From NCBI GenBank assembly GCA_028554755.1, contig JAPTOF010000012.1, positions 2,498,501 through 2,562,500 of the forward strand: 64,000 nucleotides of DNA, read 5' to 3'. This DNA is from Cordia subcordata. Its lineage: Eukaryota; Streptophyta; Magnoliopsida; Boraginales; Cordiaceae. Positions 23,801 to 36,056 of the stretch are shown here, piece after piece; positions within the stretch are counted from its first letter, which is position 1, and every line of letters begins with the position of its first letter. A program made the position numbers and the translations under genes. Under the pieces are notes generated by a model, which was not told the DNA's origin, did not search any database, and saw nothing but the letters and a program-made list of their open reading frames with translations.

Positions 23801-26429
23801 TTGATAGAATAACCACATTTCAGGACAGCATAAGGCAACAAGCCGCTGGAGAAAAACATGTAGATTGTAAAGCAGAGAACTAATACACCTTCAACGTCTA
23901 GCACGGTGACACATAGACTGTTAAAAAGATGGCTAGTTACCTCACATGTAACAAGAACCACCGTTGCATAAGGCTCTCGAAACCAAAACAACGATAATTC
24001 GTGGGGGAACCGACTCCGGAGTCTCGCATCTGTTGTCAGTATAAACCCAGCAGGTAATTCGTCTACTAGCACTGCATTTCGGGTCTTGTTGTTCAGTAGA
24101 GCTCGCTTAAATGGCAAGCGTTCTTCAAACTCCTTCTTCACGAGGGGCCATAAGTCACTCACGTCTTCAACTGTAAATAAGTCCAAAGTGAATTGAGAAT
24201 TGGAATATGATGACACTACCGCAGATGTAAGATTATTTTAGAACTTTAGATACTCATAGCTTAAGTTCATATTTGTTATTTTCTCTCTCTTTGGGGAAGA
24301 TAATAGTATAGGCTACATGAAAGTATAACAATACCACTCAGAAGGAAGAAGACTACAACAGCATCCTTGTTAAATAAAATAGATCCACACTGTACGCAAC
24401 ACCTGGCAATATTGACTAGGCTCATAGCAGAGCACATCCCACAGGACAGCACACTGAAACTCAAGGACTGCACTTACCATTCAACCCACTGACACTGAGC
24501 TCATAGGGTTCACAACTCACAAGGATTAAGAGTTTTTCAAATTAGACTCTGATTGGCCAAGCCTGGCATGCACCCAGACGGTCATACAGGATAGAAAATG
24601 CCTAAGTTTAGAACCCACAAAGGCAATGATGTTTAGAGGAAAAACGACAAGAATAAGTAAAAGTTTGACCCATAGACACAGATCATTCAACGACACACCC
24701 CCAAGCAGCCCTGGTTTACTAGCATGATTGGTGGTAGGGCACCCTAGTCAAGTGAGGCATCCAGCAGCAAGGCCACCCTGAACGGGCATCTCCGAGGGGT
24801 TTACAGCACTCCCTAACTCCTTTTCAACCTCCCATTTCTTCATCTTAGCACTTCGAGCCTTTTCATACCATTTTGGAAAGCATCTGCACCAAGGCAGATG
24901 CCAAACGACTGTGTGCAGGGCCCCTTCAGGACTCATCTACATTTGTTGGAAAAAGGGAAGGGTACGATTGGAGTATTCAAAATGGGCTCAGTGCTATGGA
25001 GTCAAGTAGCTGAAAGCTCTCCAAAGCGAATGCTGCTTGACTCACCATCAGGCGGTGTGGGAAGAGGCAGTAGTCTTGGTAGTGGCATGAGCTCAAATAG
25101 GTCAGTTGAGACATGGCATAATCATATTCTACCATTTATGGCACACAGTGGCATGTGGAGGCTTCTTGGCTACCCTGAGTCTCTATGCGTAGGCTCACTT
25201 GGGAGGAGGACTTTTCTAGACATACTCTGCTCACGTTCTCTCTCTTCTCTTGCCAGCTCCTCGCTCACCCCTCACCCCTCACTACCTATCCAATTGCCAT
25301 TTTGTTCTATCTCCGACATGTACAACACTCTGAAGACTGTAACTTTACCATCAAGGATAACTACACAGCTACCCACCTTTACCGCTGTTTATCCATATTT
25401 ACTTTTTCAGATGCCTAAAGATGGATGACCATCGCTAAAATTTATACACACTCTTTTTCTTTATGCCATTATCACCTCTTGGAAACTAAAAACTCTCTTT
25501 GAACCTCAGAAAGTAATGACAACTTCTAAAATTTGGACAATAATTTTGAATGTCATAATTCTTCAAATTCTCAATATGATAAAGGTTGATGTCCACTCAA
25601 ATTTGTGAATCAGTCAAATAGTGCAAAGAAAGGGATATAGGGAATAATTTGAATGTAAAATCCTAGTCGATAGGATGAGTACAATCACTATGACTTGTTT
25701 GACATTACATAGAGTTTAAACAAAATTTACGATCTATACAAAAATAAGCAAATGATGCCTATTATAATGACATTAGATAATTGCACATAAGTATACAGGT
25801 GACATCAAAGATTCAAAGCAATAAACCTTGCTCTATCGTTCATTGTCCATCGAAATCACCTGCTTAACCACTTCATATATTAAAAATCTGTTAAGTGAAC
25901 CAACTAGCAAGCATTAATCATAGTGAGCCTAATCACGCAATCAACAAAAGGTTGATTTTTAGTGAGCCCAAATCATTATAAACCATTCATAAATCCAATA
26001 CAAAACCAATGTCGGGAAGAAACACTATAGTATATAAATCACTTCCAATCTAACTAAATTCAAGCAGCTTCTACCTTACTTTCGAAGAATTTTAAAGTCT
26101 AACTAAAACAATGCATTCAATGAACTTCAGAAACACTGAAATGTGAGAAGAGAAAAGAAAAACTAAACAAGCAAATATCATCTTAAGTATAGCTTCCGGA
26201 TCTCAAAATCTGAACCAAACAATAAAATAAATACCGAATCAAAGATCAAACTCCACATAACAACGCTAAACAATGCTTGTAGCAAAAATTTTAGGGCTTA
26301 TCAAATGCTTCAAGAAAATATAATTAAGCTTCGAAATTTTAAATAATAATTATAATAACAGTTACCAGCAATAACGATGCGATCGCATGAAGATTTTATG
26401 CTTTGTAACTGAGCTAAGAAATTCGCCAT
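8880..26429 (-). CDS. TRS130: TRAPPII tethering complex subunit TRS130 (TRAPPC10 family)
   Basis: Twenty-one exons join to a continuous 1248-codon frame plus stop: 26429-26366, 24170-23941, 23333-23152, 22410-22227, 21709-21619, 20349-20192, 19585-19496, 19382-19221, 18802-18741, 18581-18491, 16426-16263, 15413-15221, 14628-14083, 13993-13781, 13617-13239, 13135-13039, 12939-12855, 11332-11143, 10022-9724, 9252-9162, 9055-8880. Recognised family blocks include MANFLAQLQSIK at the N-terminus, REPYATVVLVTCE near 90, SMLPWPKPAVWPSLP near 410, ENYHRSWWKRHG-type sequence near 570 and VAGYVRPPQLGLP near 1210. TRS130 (CLUB in Arabidopsis) is specific to TRAPPII, which acts at the trans-Golgi network and cell plate as an exchange factor for Rab-A GTPases in exocytosis and cytokinesis. 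Length agrees with the Arabidopsis protein (about 1.26 kb codons). All introns are GT-AG except 12940-13038 (GC-AG). The gene looks intact. Confidence 0.96.
10353..10620 (+). mobile_element. Complete TRIM (terminal-repeat retrotransposon in miniature)
   Basis: Two 74-base direct terminal repeats (10353-10426 and 10547-10620) differ at six sites by eye. The element is flanked by a perfect 5-base target duplication CCTTG (10348-10352 and 10621-10625). Directly after the 5' repeat lies TGGCATTAGAGCC, a variant of the initiator tRNA-Met primer site TGGTATCAGAGCC. Directly before the 3' repeat is the purine-rich ACGAGGGGGCG. At 268 bases it codes for nothing, so it depends on other elements for movement. 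The repeats start TGT and end in TA instead of the usual CA. It sits in the TRS130 intron between exons 18 and 19, antisense to the gene. Confidence 0.93.
12940..13038 (-). other. GC-AG intron 16 of TRS130, 99 bases, stop-free in frame
   Basis: The minus strand reads TTTGAAAG|GCATGA at the donor and TTATGTAG|GACTTT at the acceptor. Removing it gives FERTLPVHFTDPF, which matches the family. No GT donor nearby preserves this. The intron is 33 codons long, keeps phase and has no stop in the TRS130 frame, so an unspliced transcript would encode a 33-residue insert. Confidence 0.8.
14812..15040. mobile_element. Tourist-like MITE in a TRS130 intron
   Basis: Ends GGCCTGTTTGGATTGGCTTT and, inverted, GGTCTTTTTGGATTAGCTTT enclose AT-rich non-coding DNA of about 229 bases. 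The same termini occur at 29669-29837 and 42657-42861. A clear three-base target duplication is not visible here. Confidence 0.65.
17299..17526. repeat. Two-copy tandem repeat in TRS130 intron 10
   Basis: Units at about 17299-17395 and 17417-17526 both start GATTCTCAACTTAGG and share TCTAGCACATGG and an AATGA(T/C)AATCCAA-type block. Offset is 118 bases. They have diverged, and the second has extra bases in the middle. Confidence 0.75.
18976..19204. repeat. Two-copy tandem repeat in TRS130 intron 8
   Basis: Units at about 18976-19074 and 19108-19204 start CACATGTAAAGT and end GGATATAATGTTCTCAAATT. Offset is 132 bases. The second unit ends 16 bases short of the exon 8 donor at 19220. Confidence 0.75.
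21870..22000 (-). pseudogene. Decayed partial copy of TRS130 exon 5
   Basis: About 200 bases upstream (in the gene's direction) of true exon 5 (21709-21619) lies a diverged copy: acceptor TTTTACAG|GAAAGC at 21917-21911, then about 45 bases matching exon 5, with homology also in the preceding intron to about 22000. The frame reads ESLGFMSEIGRHHED where the true exon reads ESLAFMFEIAHLHED. The copy has kept the acceptor but has no exon 5 end or donor, so it is a partial pseudo-exon and not an alternative exon of full length. Confidence 0.8.
24898..25428 (+). other. Unidentified 176-codon open frame in TRS130 intron 1
   Basis: An ATG-started frame on the strand opposite to TRS130 lies within intron 1 (24171-26365), in a stretch (about 24480-25430) visibly GC-richer than the rest of the intron. 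I recognise no domain; the product is rich in Ser, Gly, Leu and Pro. No promoter, splice or poly(A) context is evident. It may be an inserted gene or transposon fragment; whether it is translated is unknown. Confidence 0.25.
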
Positions 26430-28898
26430 TTTTCCTAACCGATCTGTTCAGACAATTTTCTCACACATAGCTGTAAGATCGGTTTGGTTCCAGAGCAGCG
26501 TGTGAATTGTGTGCAAAGTGTGTGTGTATAAATGTATATAATGTATATATATGTTGTTAGCTTTTGGCTTCGGGTTTTCTCAAGTAAGTGTGTTAGTGAA
26601 GATTTTTTAACAGTGCAGTAGTAGATTTCATTTCTTTTTTTTTTTTTGGCTGATGTTAGGAATTTTATTGCTTTGGTTATTTTCGTTAGGAGTAAGAAAT
26701 TAATCTATTTATTTTATAAAATAATTTAAATATTATTTTATGCATGGTCACGTGTTATTACGTTTTATCCAAAAAAAAATCATTTCATACTCTTAATAAT
26801 TAAAAATAGTATCAAATTTGAAAACACTCAAATTTAATTAAATACAAAAATCAAATATGTGATTCCTTAAATGATGTTTTAACCTTATACATATTGCCTT
26901 CCACTTCTTTATTCTTCTATTTGTGCAAAAGGAATTATCTTGATTGATATAAAAATTACTCTTTTTTCCATAACAACTCATGTGCAAAAGAATACATTTA
27001 TATTTGTAAACTCATGTGCAGAAAATATAAATTTATATATTATCTTGATATAAAAGATAAAAATAATTCATCAATAATAATTTAAGACATTAAAATGCTT
27101 TTTCCCAGAATCACTCGAACATTACTATAGTTCATATTAAAACACAATGATTGAAAATGACAAGTCCAAATACCAAAAACTGGGCCGAGAGTTGAGAACA
27201 AGACGACTGTAGACAACAGGCCCAACATAAACTGCCCTAAACTTAGGAGACTCATCCAGCAAATTGGTAAAGCCCAATAGTAATACAAGAAAGTGAGATA
27301 CCCAATAAAAGAAGCGCGAGGGGGGGGGGGGTTGGGTTGGGGGAGGTAAAAAAAAGAGAAAAAGACTCACAAGCCCTCTCGCTAATGGGCCCTTTAGATC
27401 GTAATGCCCTATGTGATTCACGTTTGTGGCACAAAAAAAAAAATCAAAAATATAATAAATTTTGACTCATTACGCGCACATAGAATTAATATTTTGGCAA
27501 CTTAAAGTTGGGTCGGAGAAGTTTAGAATGAAAAAAAATTATGCGTTGCCAACTTTTTTGACGTGTTAAAATTATTATTGTTTGTTATGATTTTTTCCTC
27601 AAATCCTAACAGTGTTATTAATTTGTTGGGATTTAAAGATAAATAATTTAGTTATTAAAAGAGTTAAAAGATGAATGACTAAATAACATTAAACCCAACA
27701 CGTGAATTTGAGACGTATTCTAACGCATGAATTGGAAACGCATTCATCTCGAATAAACTTATCTATAAAACACAATCGACCGGAGAAAGCAACTATCAAC
27801 CACAAGTACTAAAATGTGGATGAATTTAAATTGACCAGAAGAAATCAGAAAATTCTATGCCTCAATCTTGTGAAGCACAAACAAGATCACAACAAAACTT
27901 AGAAGCATGACCTTGAGATTTGAATGGTCTACAAAGCTGCCAACAATCTAAAGAAAAGTCCAGAACGAAGGATATTTCTTCAAGAAATGTGTTGTTGGGT
28001 TCCTGCCCACAGGTTGTAGTCAAAAGTTTTAAAATGTGCCACTTCAGATACTTAAAATGTGGACTACAAATCTACAATTACCTTTTGGGGATGGATCAAT
28101 TTATGTCAACAAGATTTAACGATTGTGAATTTTATTATACGTGTTATGCATACGAACCTCATAATTTTATTATTTGTATAACTAAGATGAAATGAGGTAA
28201 ACAATATAAATATTTAATTTCTATTTCTGTTTTCAATAATTACGAAAAGATATTAACACTGCATTACTGCCATAAGGCCTTCATTTCCCTTCAAAACAGG
28301 AATCCCTTTCTTATTTAATTTCACAAAAGTGTGTGATAAATTTTGTAATATTCTAATCTATGTTACTCAAAATTTTGTATACGAGTGTCAAATACGAATA
28401 TAGATCCAAATGTGGAATTTGGAGATGAATTCGAGTGTTAGAAATTGTCAAAACTTAAAGATCTTGGGATTCGATCAAACAAATGTATTATTTTTTACGT
28501 TTGAATATGGGAACACAAATATTGTAAAATTGTTAAAATCATATATACTCTTTCAAATTAAAAACTAAACAAATAATTGTGTTTATCATATGTATAAAAT
28601 TCTAGAATAAGAAATGGAACCTCAAAATTATCCTTACAAACAAATAAATCATTTGATAGAGCACAAGAAATTTATTTTATAATTTAATAATCTTCACTTT
28701 TTTCAATTTAGTGTCTTGAGAGTAGTTATCATTTTTTAAAATATCCAACGCTTTTAGAATATAGTGACCTACCAATACGAACACTTACCCCGCGCAATAA
28801 TTATAAAAACGTAAGACGTTGACTCATGTGCCTAAGTAACAATAGGAATACTTTGCCTATACATTTTTTCATGAATAAAATAAAATATTAATATGCCT
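26430..28898. other. Spacer between divergent TRS130 and PMP22-family genes
   Basis: This is the shared upstream region of the two head-to-head genes. The TRS130 side has a T/A-alternating stretch at about 26525-26552 that could serve as a TATA region. A poly-G run lies at about 27309-27320. AT-rich DNA fills the rest and no gene is seen. Confidence 0.55.
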
Positions 28899-28905
28899 AT
28901 ATATG
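28899..28905 (+). promoter_or_regulatory. Candidate TATA box of the PMP22-family gene
   Basis: TATATAT about 145 bases before the ATG at 29044, in a suitable position for a short plant leader. Confidence 0.45.
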
Positions 28906-29043
28906 TATATGACACGTACACAACCTCCCATATAATTTAGTTCTCCAGGTTCTTGCAGTTCGGTGAGAGAATCTGTGATCACAAGAGTCTACCATTTTCT
29001 CACACACTTCTCAGGTCACCACCACAACCAAACCAAAGCTGCC

Positions 29044-32000
29044 ATGGCCTCCATTAACAGCCTCGCAACACCTCAATCTTTCCACCCTCTATCAAAACAC
29101 ACCACCAAACAACCACCCTTTTCTTCCCTAAAGCCACCGTCCACCACCACCTCCACCACCACTACCAAACTGTTCTCTAGAACCAAAAACTCTGCATTAA
29201 GAGTAGGGTCAGTGGCCAAAGACCTTGATATCATCCCCGTGCAGAGCAGTGACAGTGTGGACCAACAACAAGATTGTATAGTGAATGGGGCAGAGAGTGA
29301 TGTGGATGAGAGGAGAGTGACCCAAGTGATGGTTGGTGGTTTTGGTAACAACGAGATTGAAGGAAGGTTCTCTTTTGAGGGTGCTGGTGCAGGCTATGCT
29401 TCTTCTTCTTCTACTTCTTCCAATGGGAATGGTGGTGATGGAGGAGGTGAAGAAGAAGATATGGAGAAGTTGATTGATAGAGCTATTAATGCTACCATTG
29501 TTTTGGCTGCTGGGACTTTTGCCATCACTAAGTTGCTCACGATTGACCATGATTACTGGCAAGTGAGTCCCTACCTACATACTTTTTTCATATACCACCT
29601 TGCTTATGATTCTTTTTGTAAGTAAATTAATTGATTTTAGTTTTAAGCTCTGCGAGATTCATGACTAAGGGCCTGTTTGGATTGGCTCTTTCTTTTACAG
29701 GATAAAGCATGGAACTCTTAAAAAAAGCTCCAATATAACTATTTTTAGAAGACAGGATTTTCAACTTTTCAAAAACGTTTTCCCCCCCCCCCCCCCGCCC
29801 AAAAGTGTTTCTAGAAAAAGCCAATCCCAATGGGCCCTAATGCTTGCAAGAGATAGATGGTTAATAGTGATGAGAATTTAACCATGATAACTTTTGGTTA
29901 TGCAAGAGGCATATACTTAATTGGTTTGATGTAACTTTTGGGAATTATGAGTTTTGTGCTAGTATGCAAGTGTTTTATTTGAGTTTGTGTGGGTAAAGAT
30001 TGAACCTTTTGACAGTAGTTTTGTTCTTATGGATGAATTTTAGGTGGATAAAGGGCAGTATGTTGCAATAAGCACCAGCTATGAGCCAGGTGCAACGAAG
30101 GGTCAACCTGCTTTGGCTCTTCTGGGCTGTTTGCAGTCCGCTCTTTGGGCTCTTTTGTGTTGTATGCAGCCTTAATACGTGTATCCAAGTGTTTTCTTAT
30201 GGATGAGCTTTAGCTGCATAACAATATCAGATCTTGGGTTTATAGGTCTTTGTCTTGAAAAATACATTCTTTTCCTTTATCTTTTGAGCTGCTGGTGGTG
30301 ATTTTGGGGAGCGGGACGGGGGAGATGACAAAATTATGTGTTACATGTGTTTTTACTATGTCCGGATTGCATTCTTTTAGCGAAGGTTGACGCTTTCAGG
30401 TGTCAATTTCAAGATATGCAGAGTTGTTTCTTTTGGCTAGACATTAGCTAGAAAACATAGCGACAAGCTCATTTTATGTAGTTGCTACATAGTATCCTCT
30501 TTGGACCCTGAAAATTGTTTTGGTTGTTACATGTTGGCTGCTAGGAGTCCTTTTGAGTCTTGGTATGTAGCTAGTGTCCCTGCAAATTGGTTTTAGAACC
30601 CGTAATCCTCCTCCAAGGAAAGCATACGGGAGGAAAATAATTGCATAACTGACTCTAAGAATTGCTTTCTCATTCCACTGCTCAACCTCAACTGTCGGTT
30701 CAGGTAACATAGGACAGACCTTTCTTTTGACTTCTAGTGCACAATCCTGTAAATTTCATTGTTTTATCCATCCAGATGGTTGGTACGCAATGTATTACTT
30801 TTGCACGTCGCAACTACCCAGCATTCATGGATCAACATCTTTGAACATAACGGAACTTATCTGTTGATCCATGTATATGATCAATTTTATATACCATGAC
30901 CATCTGTATGCTCAGTGGAACTGGATCCTGTGGGATCCTTCTGAATACTTTTATACTCATATGAAATGAAATTTATTTTGTTTCTCCTTTAGGGATGGAC
31001 TATCTACGAGATATTGAGATATGCACCTCAGCACAACTGGAGTGCATACGAAGAAGCTCTTAAAACAAACCCAGTATTTGCCAAGATGGTGATAAGTGGA
31101 GTGGTTTATGCTGTGGGGGATTGGATTGCCCAGGTTGGCTGGTGTTATCAATAAATTTTGATCAATTTGATGATAATGATTAGATCTCAGAACAAGAAGT
31201 TAATATTCTCCTATGTTTTCTGCAGTGTGTTGAAGGAAAGCCTCTATTTGGGTTTGATCGAACACGTGCGTTTAGATCTGGCTTGGTAGGCTTTACGCTG
31301 CATGGATCCCTTTGTCATTATTACTATCAGTTCTGTGAGGTAGTTATTTTGGCTTTATTTATTTATTTTTGGAAATCCGTTTTCTATTTGTCCATTTCTT
31401 TTTTCATGTTTCCTTTTCCTTTTTTCTTGGCAATTTTAACAACCAAATGTGCACATTCTCCTTCAGGAACTCTTTCCTTTTGACGATTGGTGGGCAGTTC
31501 CTGTCAAAGTAGTATTTGATCAAACTTTTTGGGTTGGTGTTTGGAACAGCATTTACTATGTACTTTTGGGAGTCTTACGCCTTGAATCCCCTCTTAGTAT
31601 ATATAGTGGATTGAAGGCAACATTCTGGCCAATGTTAACTGTAAGTACACATTCTGCCTTTTTCCTTAAATTCTCTCATTTCTTGTACTTTTGATGTCAG
31701 ACTCCAATAAATTTATGTGATTATTTCAATTGTGCTTTAATCTTGGAAAGCATTTCCTGATTACTTGAATGATTGTGTGGATTATAATCACCTCCTATCA
31801 ATCTTAGTGGTTTTCGGATGCATGTTGTAACTAAATAAATCTAATTAGTTTCTGAAAGAAAGAGAAAAAAAAAACTGAACAAATATTATTCTTGTCTGGC
31901 TGTGTTTTTGAATCATCAGCAATGGCAAGAATAATCCAAAATCTGTTGACATAGGACATATGATCCTCTCATATTTGTAAAGAAACCATTTGGTGGGATT

Positions 32001-33288
32001 TTGTGGATGACGCCATAATTCTTTGGTAGGTATTGATGGCCATTGCTTGGAAACTTTTTTGAGGCTTACAAATTAGTTCATTTATGTAATGAAGCTGTTC
32101 TTATTCAATTAAGTAGTCTTCGTCAAATACCCAAGGATGAATTTTGAAGGAGGTACAAGGTTATATAATTTTCCCTTAAATCCATCAAGAGTTCTCAAAC
32201 TATTTTACTCCCAGATATCTCTTAAATTCCGAAAGAATGCCCTTAGGAATGAAGTGGTATGTTTCTTTATATAGTTACCTTATTGTGCTTTTTCCCCTTT
32301 TGCCTTGTACATGTTTCTCAGGCCCATTCTTAAATTAATCACTTAGTTAGGTGGATCTAGTTACAACATTTTCTATCCATTCAAGATGGTTCCAAATAGC
32401 TTCTTGTCAGTCTGGCGTATTCATAAAATAGATGAACTTATGCATTTGCTTTAGTTTAACTTTTGTATGAAATCTTTGGATTGCATTTTGTACTACACTT
32501 TTCAGTTTTGTAGTGTGCATGATATTTTGAAGTGACATTTCCAGTTGCCATATGCTTTCCAATATGTACTTATTAATGATCCTGGTATTTGGCTCATTTT
32601 TCAGGCAGGTTGGAAGCTTTGGCCATTTGCTCACCTCATCACCTATGGTGTGATCCCCGTTGAACAAAGGCTCCTATGGGTTGATTGTATAGAGCTCATT
32701 TGGGTGACAGTTCTCTCCATGTAAGCATTTTATTTTTCATCATTTGTATTAATTTCTTGACTTGTGAGCTGAAATACACAAAATTCTGCTGAGAGTTAAA
32801 AAAGTGATCTGGAGTACCATTTGAGAAGCTGCTTTTTTTTAGAAACAAAAATTTCTCAATCTGTATACAGTATGCTATTAATCTCAATAAATTTATGCGG
32901 GCAATAACACTGCTCAAAAACAAATCATAGACACACATTTAGTAAGGATCATTGAAGCATGACTACTTGTGGATCCTATATAGGTGGTTTGACAAGAAAG
33001 CAATTGATAAACTATGCTTAGTGACTTTTAGCACAGATCAATACATAGACAGAAAATGATCATCATTAAGTAAGTATTCTACTGTTGCATTTTCTCCTAT
33101 CTTTAGTTACTCAAATGAGAAATCTGAGGCCAGAATCTCTGAGGCATCAGTGGAAGCAAATGCCAATCCGTCATCAATGGGTCCTCTGGAGGTATGCCAA
33201 CTTCCTAATCAATGAACTAGTCCACCTTTTCAGCTGCCTCATAATCATATGCATCTGATTACTTGCATTCTTATCTTTGTAGGAGTAG
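29044..33288 (+). CDS. Mpv17/PMP22-family membrane protein, likely plastid-targeted
   Basis: Seven exons (29044-29562, 30993-31133, 31226-31339, 31467-31640, 32605-32720, 33107-33191, 33283-33288) give 384 codons plus stop. The start is the first ATG, in a strong GCTGCCATGG context; the frame runs on upstream, but only from GTG. Residues 1 to about 60 are rich in Ser/Thr and Lys with no acidic residue, like a chloroplast transit peptide. An acidic, Gly/Ser-rich linker follows. The Mpv17/PMP22 domain covers about 150-370, with hydrophobic segments and the family block AGWKLWPFAHLITYG near 316 plus VPVEQRLLWVD-like sequence. Family members are small membrane channel-like proteins of peroxisome, mitochondrion or plastid. 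The closest Arabidopsis relatives I recall are AT1G52870 and AT4G03410. The last coding exon is only GAG TAG. Confidence 0.92.
29669..29837. mobile_element. Tourist-like MITE with TAA target duplication
   Basis: GGGCCTGTTTGGATTGGCT at the left and its imperfect inverse ending ATGGGCCC at the right enclose 169 bases, flanked by TAA on both sides (29666-29668, 29838-29840). This is the PIF/Harbinger target pattern. It contains a poly-C run at about 29782-29796. It lies in intron 1 of the PMP22-family gene. Confidence 0.82.
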
Positions 33289-34515
33289 ATAATTATAAAG
33301 CAGAAACAGGACTAAGAGACAAAGAAGAGTTGCCCCACTGATTGCTTACTTATGGAGGTTGAGACCTGCTTGTGGACCGTGGCTGTGTAGGTACTGTATC
33401 GAGGTAATATTATGGCTACAAAGGCAGATTAAAGGTCTACCTTCTTTTGAACTTCCATGTTCATATATACATAGCCGTTCGGTATACAATTAGCAAAGAA
33501 GATTTAATAGTAAATAGTCGTTCTGATATTCTAAATCTTCAACCGCACCATTCATACATTTTGGGTTCTTTTATCGTTTCTAAGGTTGAAATGGACCACT
33601 GTAGGATGAAGAACGAAAACAAGCCAGATGGTTTTCCGAAACATTTTCTTTCTGCTTCTCTCTTTCACTCCTCTTCCTGCAGCAAGGGGAGGTAGTAAGA
33701 ATGAAAACCCAGCATCGCTGCATGTTAAACCGAATATTATATCTTGTTCAACAAAGGAAAAAGAGACGCAGGGGGGAGCTTCAAGGTAGTGAAGCATTGT
33801 TAAACAAGATTTTCCTTCCGTCATGCAGTAACTCAAGTCTTCGCATGCACAGATTTGATGAAAACTCCTCATTTTTAAGCTGTGTATATTGGATTGAGAT
33901 GAGATTTATTCTCCCTCTCCTCTTATCTTTACTTCTTTTAGGTATCTCTACTTAGTCGCTAAAGCGGATCTGAATCCCTCTCACGACGTTTATAAAGGAT
34001 CCAAATCCTCTTTGAGCTGTGTTAATGGTGTTCAATACGCGTGCCCAAAAATGCAATAATCTCATTAATTACTAAGACTACGCCTCGTATATTTGCATAA
34101 CGTTACAAAGGAGATCAATAGAGCCCGAACATACTTACAATCTAGTCTATCTTGCAAGTTGTTGGTATTCAAAATTTTTGCGATGTAGATAGTTATATGT
34201 ATACAAACCTAGCAGTTGAATCCATGATTGTTGTCCCGACTGATCATAACTTTGTTTAATCTGCTGCATTAAGATAATAAATTATCAAGGCTGTCAGCTA
34301 ATAATATAGCTATCACAAATGTGCCTTGAAAACTTTGCTTTGAATCATCAAACGGTTAGGCAGTTTCATCCACTCAGACGTTGACTAGTGCCAAATCAGA
34401 CCTTTGGGTTGTTCACATTATCGTTTGTTTCATTTCAATTATCTGCAGATTTTAAGAAAGATTACTGTTCGGTTTAACAATGCCGTTAACCAAATAACCG
34501 ATTTTCGGTTTCCAG

Positions 34516-34518
<3 letters not shown>

Positions 34519-34582
<64 letters not shown>
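34519..34582. repeat. (TA)n microsatellite
   Basis: An uninterrupted TA run of about 64 bases. Confidence 0.95.
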
Positions 34583-34586
<4 letters not shown>

Positions 34587-35342
34587 TAATAAATATTTGA
34601 CTTAACTTTGAGAAAAAATTAAACTCTGAAGAAAGTGTAAATGTAATTTTTTACAAGCTAAAAATTTTTAAATTCTCAAAAAAAACACCTTTTTTCCCCA
34701 AAAGTTATATTAAAAAATAAAAATAAAAATAAAAACCATCGAAATGAACCCTGAAAGTTATAGGCATCACTTTTGAAAAAAAACCAATCTGTAACAACTT
34801 TATGTCCAAAACTAGAGTTGGTCTTAAAAACAGTCCGCTGTTAACTATTTTTGCAGCTATGGACATCACTTTTTTGTAACCTCATCCAAATGAATGATTA
34901 GAGAATATTTGAACTCATCATTGTGGATTGCTTCGATTGAAAAAGTATAAATACAAGGTTAATTTATTCGAGAAAAAAAAAAAAGCGACTGAAAAAAGTT
35001 TCAGAATTTGATCATTAAACTACCATGCTACACTGCACTAAAATTTCTACTAAAAGTATTTCTCTTAAATTTCTGCCCCATATTCCATTTGTTTTCGTTA
35101 TCTGTTGAATTTTCACAAATAACTAGTTTTTAGTTAGAATTCTGTTTATCGCGATAGTTCCTCTAGCTCGTTGATAACATCATCAATATAATTCAAATTT
35201 CTAACATTTTGAAAGTTAAATGCCAACTTGATATATCCATCAATTCATGTTTGTTTGATTTTTAAATAGTTATTATCAAGATTGCATTGAGTTGATTGGG
35301 AGGATTACAAGTTGCCGAAAGCTTCATCCACAAGAGAAGAGA

Positions 35343-35343
35343 T

Positions 35344-35394
<51 letters not shown>

Positions 35395-35412
35395 CATACA
35401 TACATACATATA
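35343..35412. repeat. Compound microsatellite (ATATCT)n-(TA)n-(CATA)n
   Basis: A hexamer repeat grades into TA dinucleotides and then CATA tetramers. Confidence 0.9.
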
Positions 35413-36056
35413 GGATTCAGTGCATGCCATCGTTGCATTTTCTATAATTCCCAATTTAAGCAGACTAGTGAGATATGAGATATATGAAAGCTGCTTTGTA
35501 CTCTTTCCTCGATAAGGATTGCAATTAGCGACAATAAAATTATCTGTGTTTGGGTAACGTAATGCGATAACGATTCCTTTGGATGGCAATTAACGAGATG
35601 TTTTATCACAGTCAGCAAAGACGAAAGCCATTTTTCAGGTTAACCTTCTTGACAACATGTGAATGCCATAGGTTGATATGGAATATACTTTGGCCATGTC
35701 TTATCTAGCGATTATTATGCATCAAACAAAATTCAAACTTGTTTTTTTCCTATTTTCTTTTTAATTTTTTACAACAATATATGATATAAACTTTATTGTT
35801 GCACCACCAACAAATTGTTGATTGAAATGGTAGTGGCCATACTCCTATAAAGAGGAAAAAAACAAGTTCAAATGTAGAAAAATGTATTTGTTAGGAAGGC
35901 TTTTGCTTTCTAGTTTTGAGCCCGATAAGGTTTAGTCTCAATAAGGGAAAAAAAAATTATTGTTACACTAAAACTCGACTTCAAGATAACACAAACATCA
36001 GAACATCATGCCCTAAAATGTTTTAGAAATGACATCTTTAAATCTCGAGAAGTGCA

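Noticed and set aside
28963..29043. 27-codon N-terminal extension of the PMP22-family protein
   Set aside because: The extended frame starts with GTG; the first ATG is at 29044 in a strong context.
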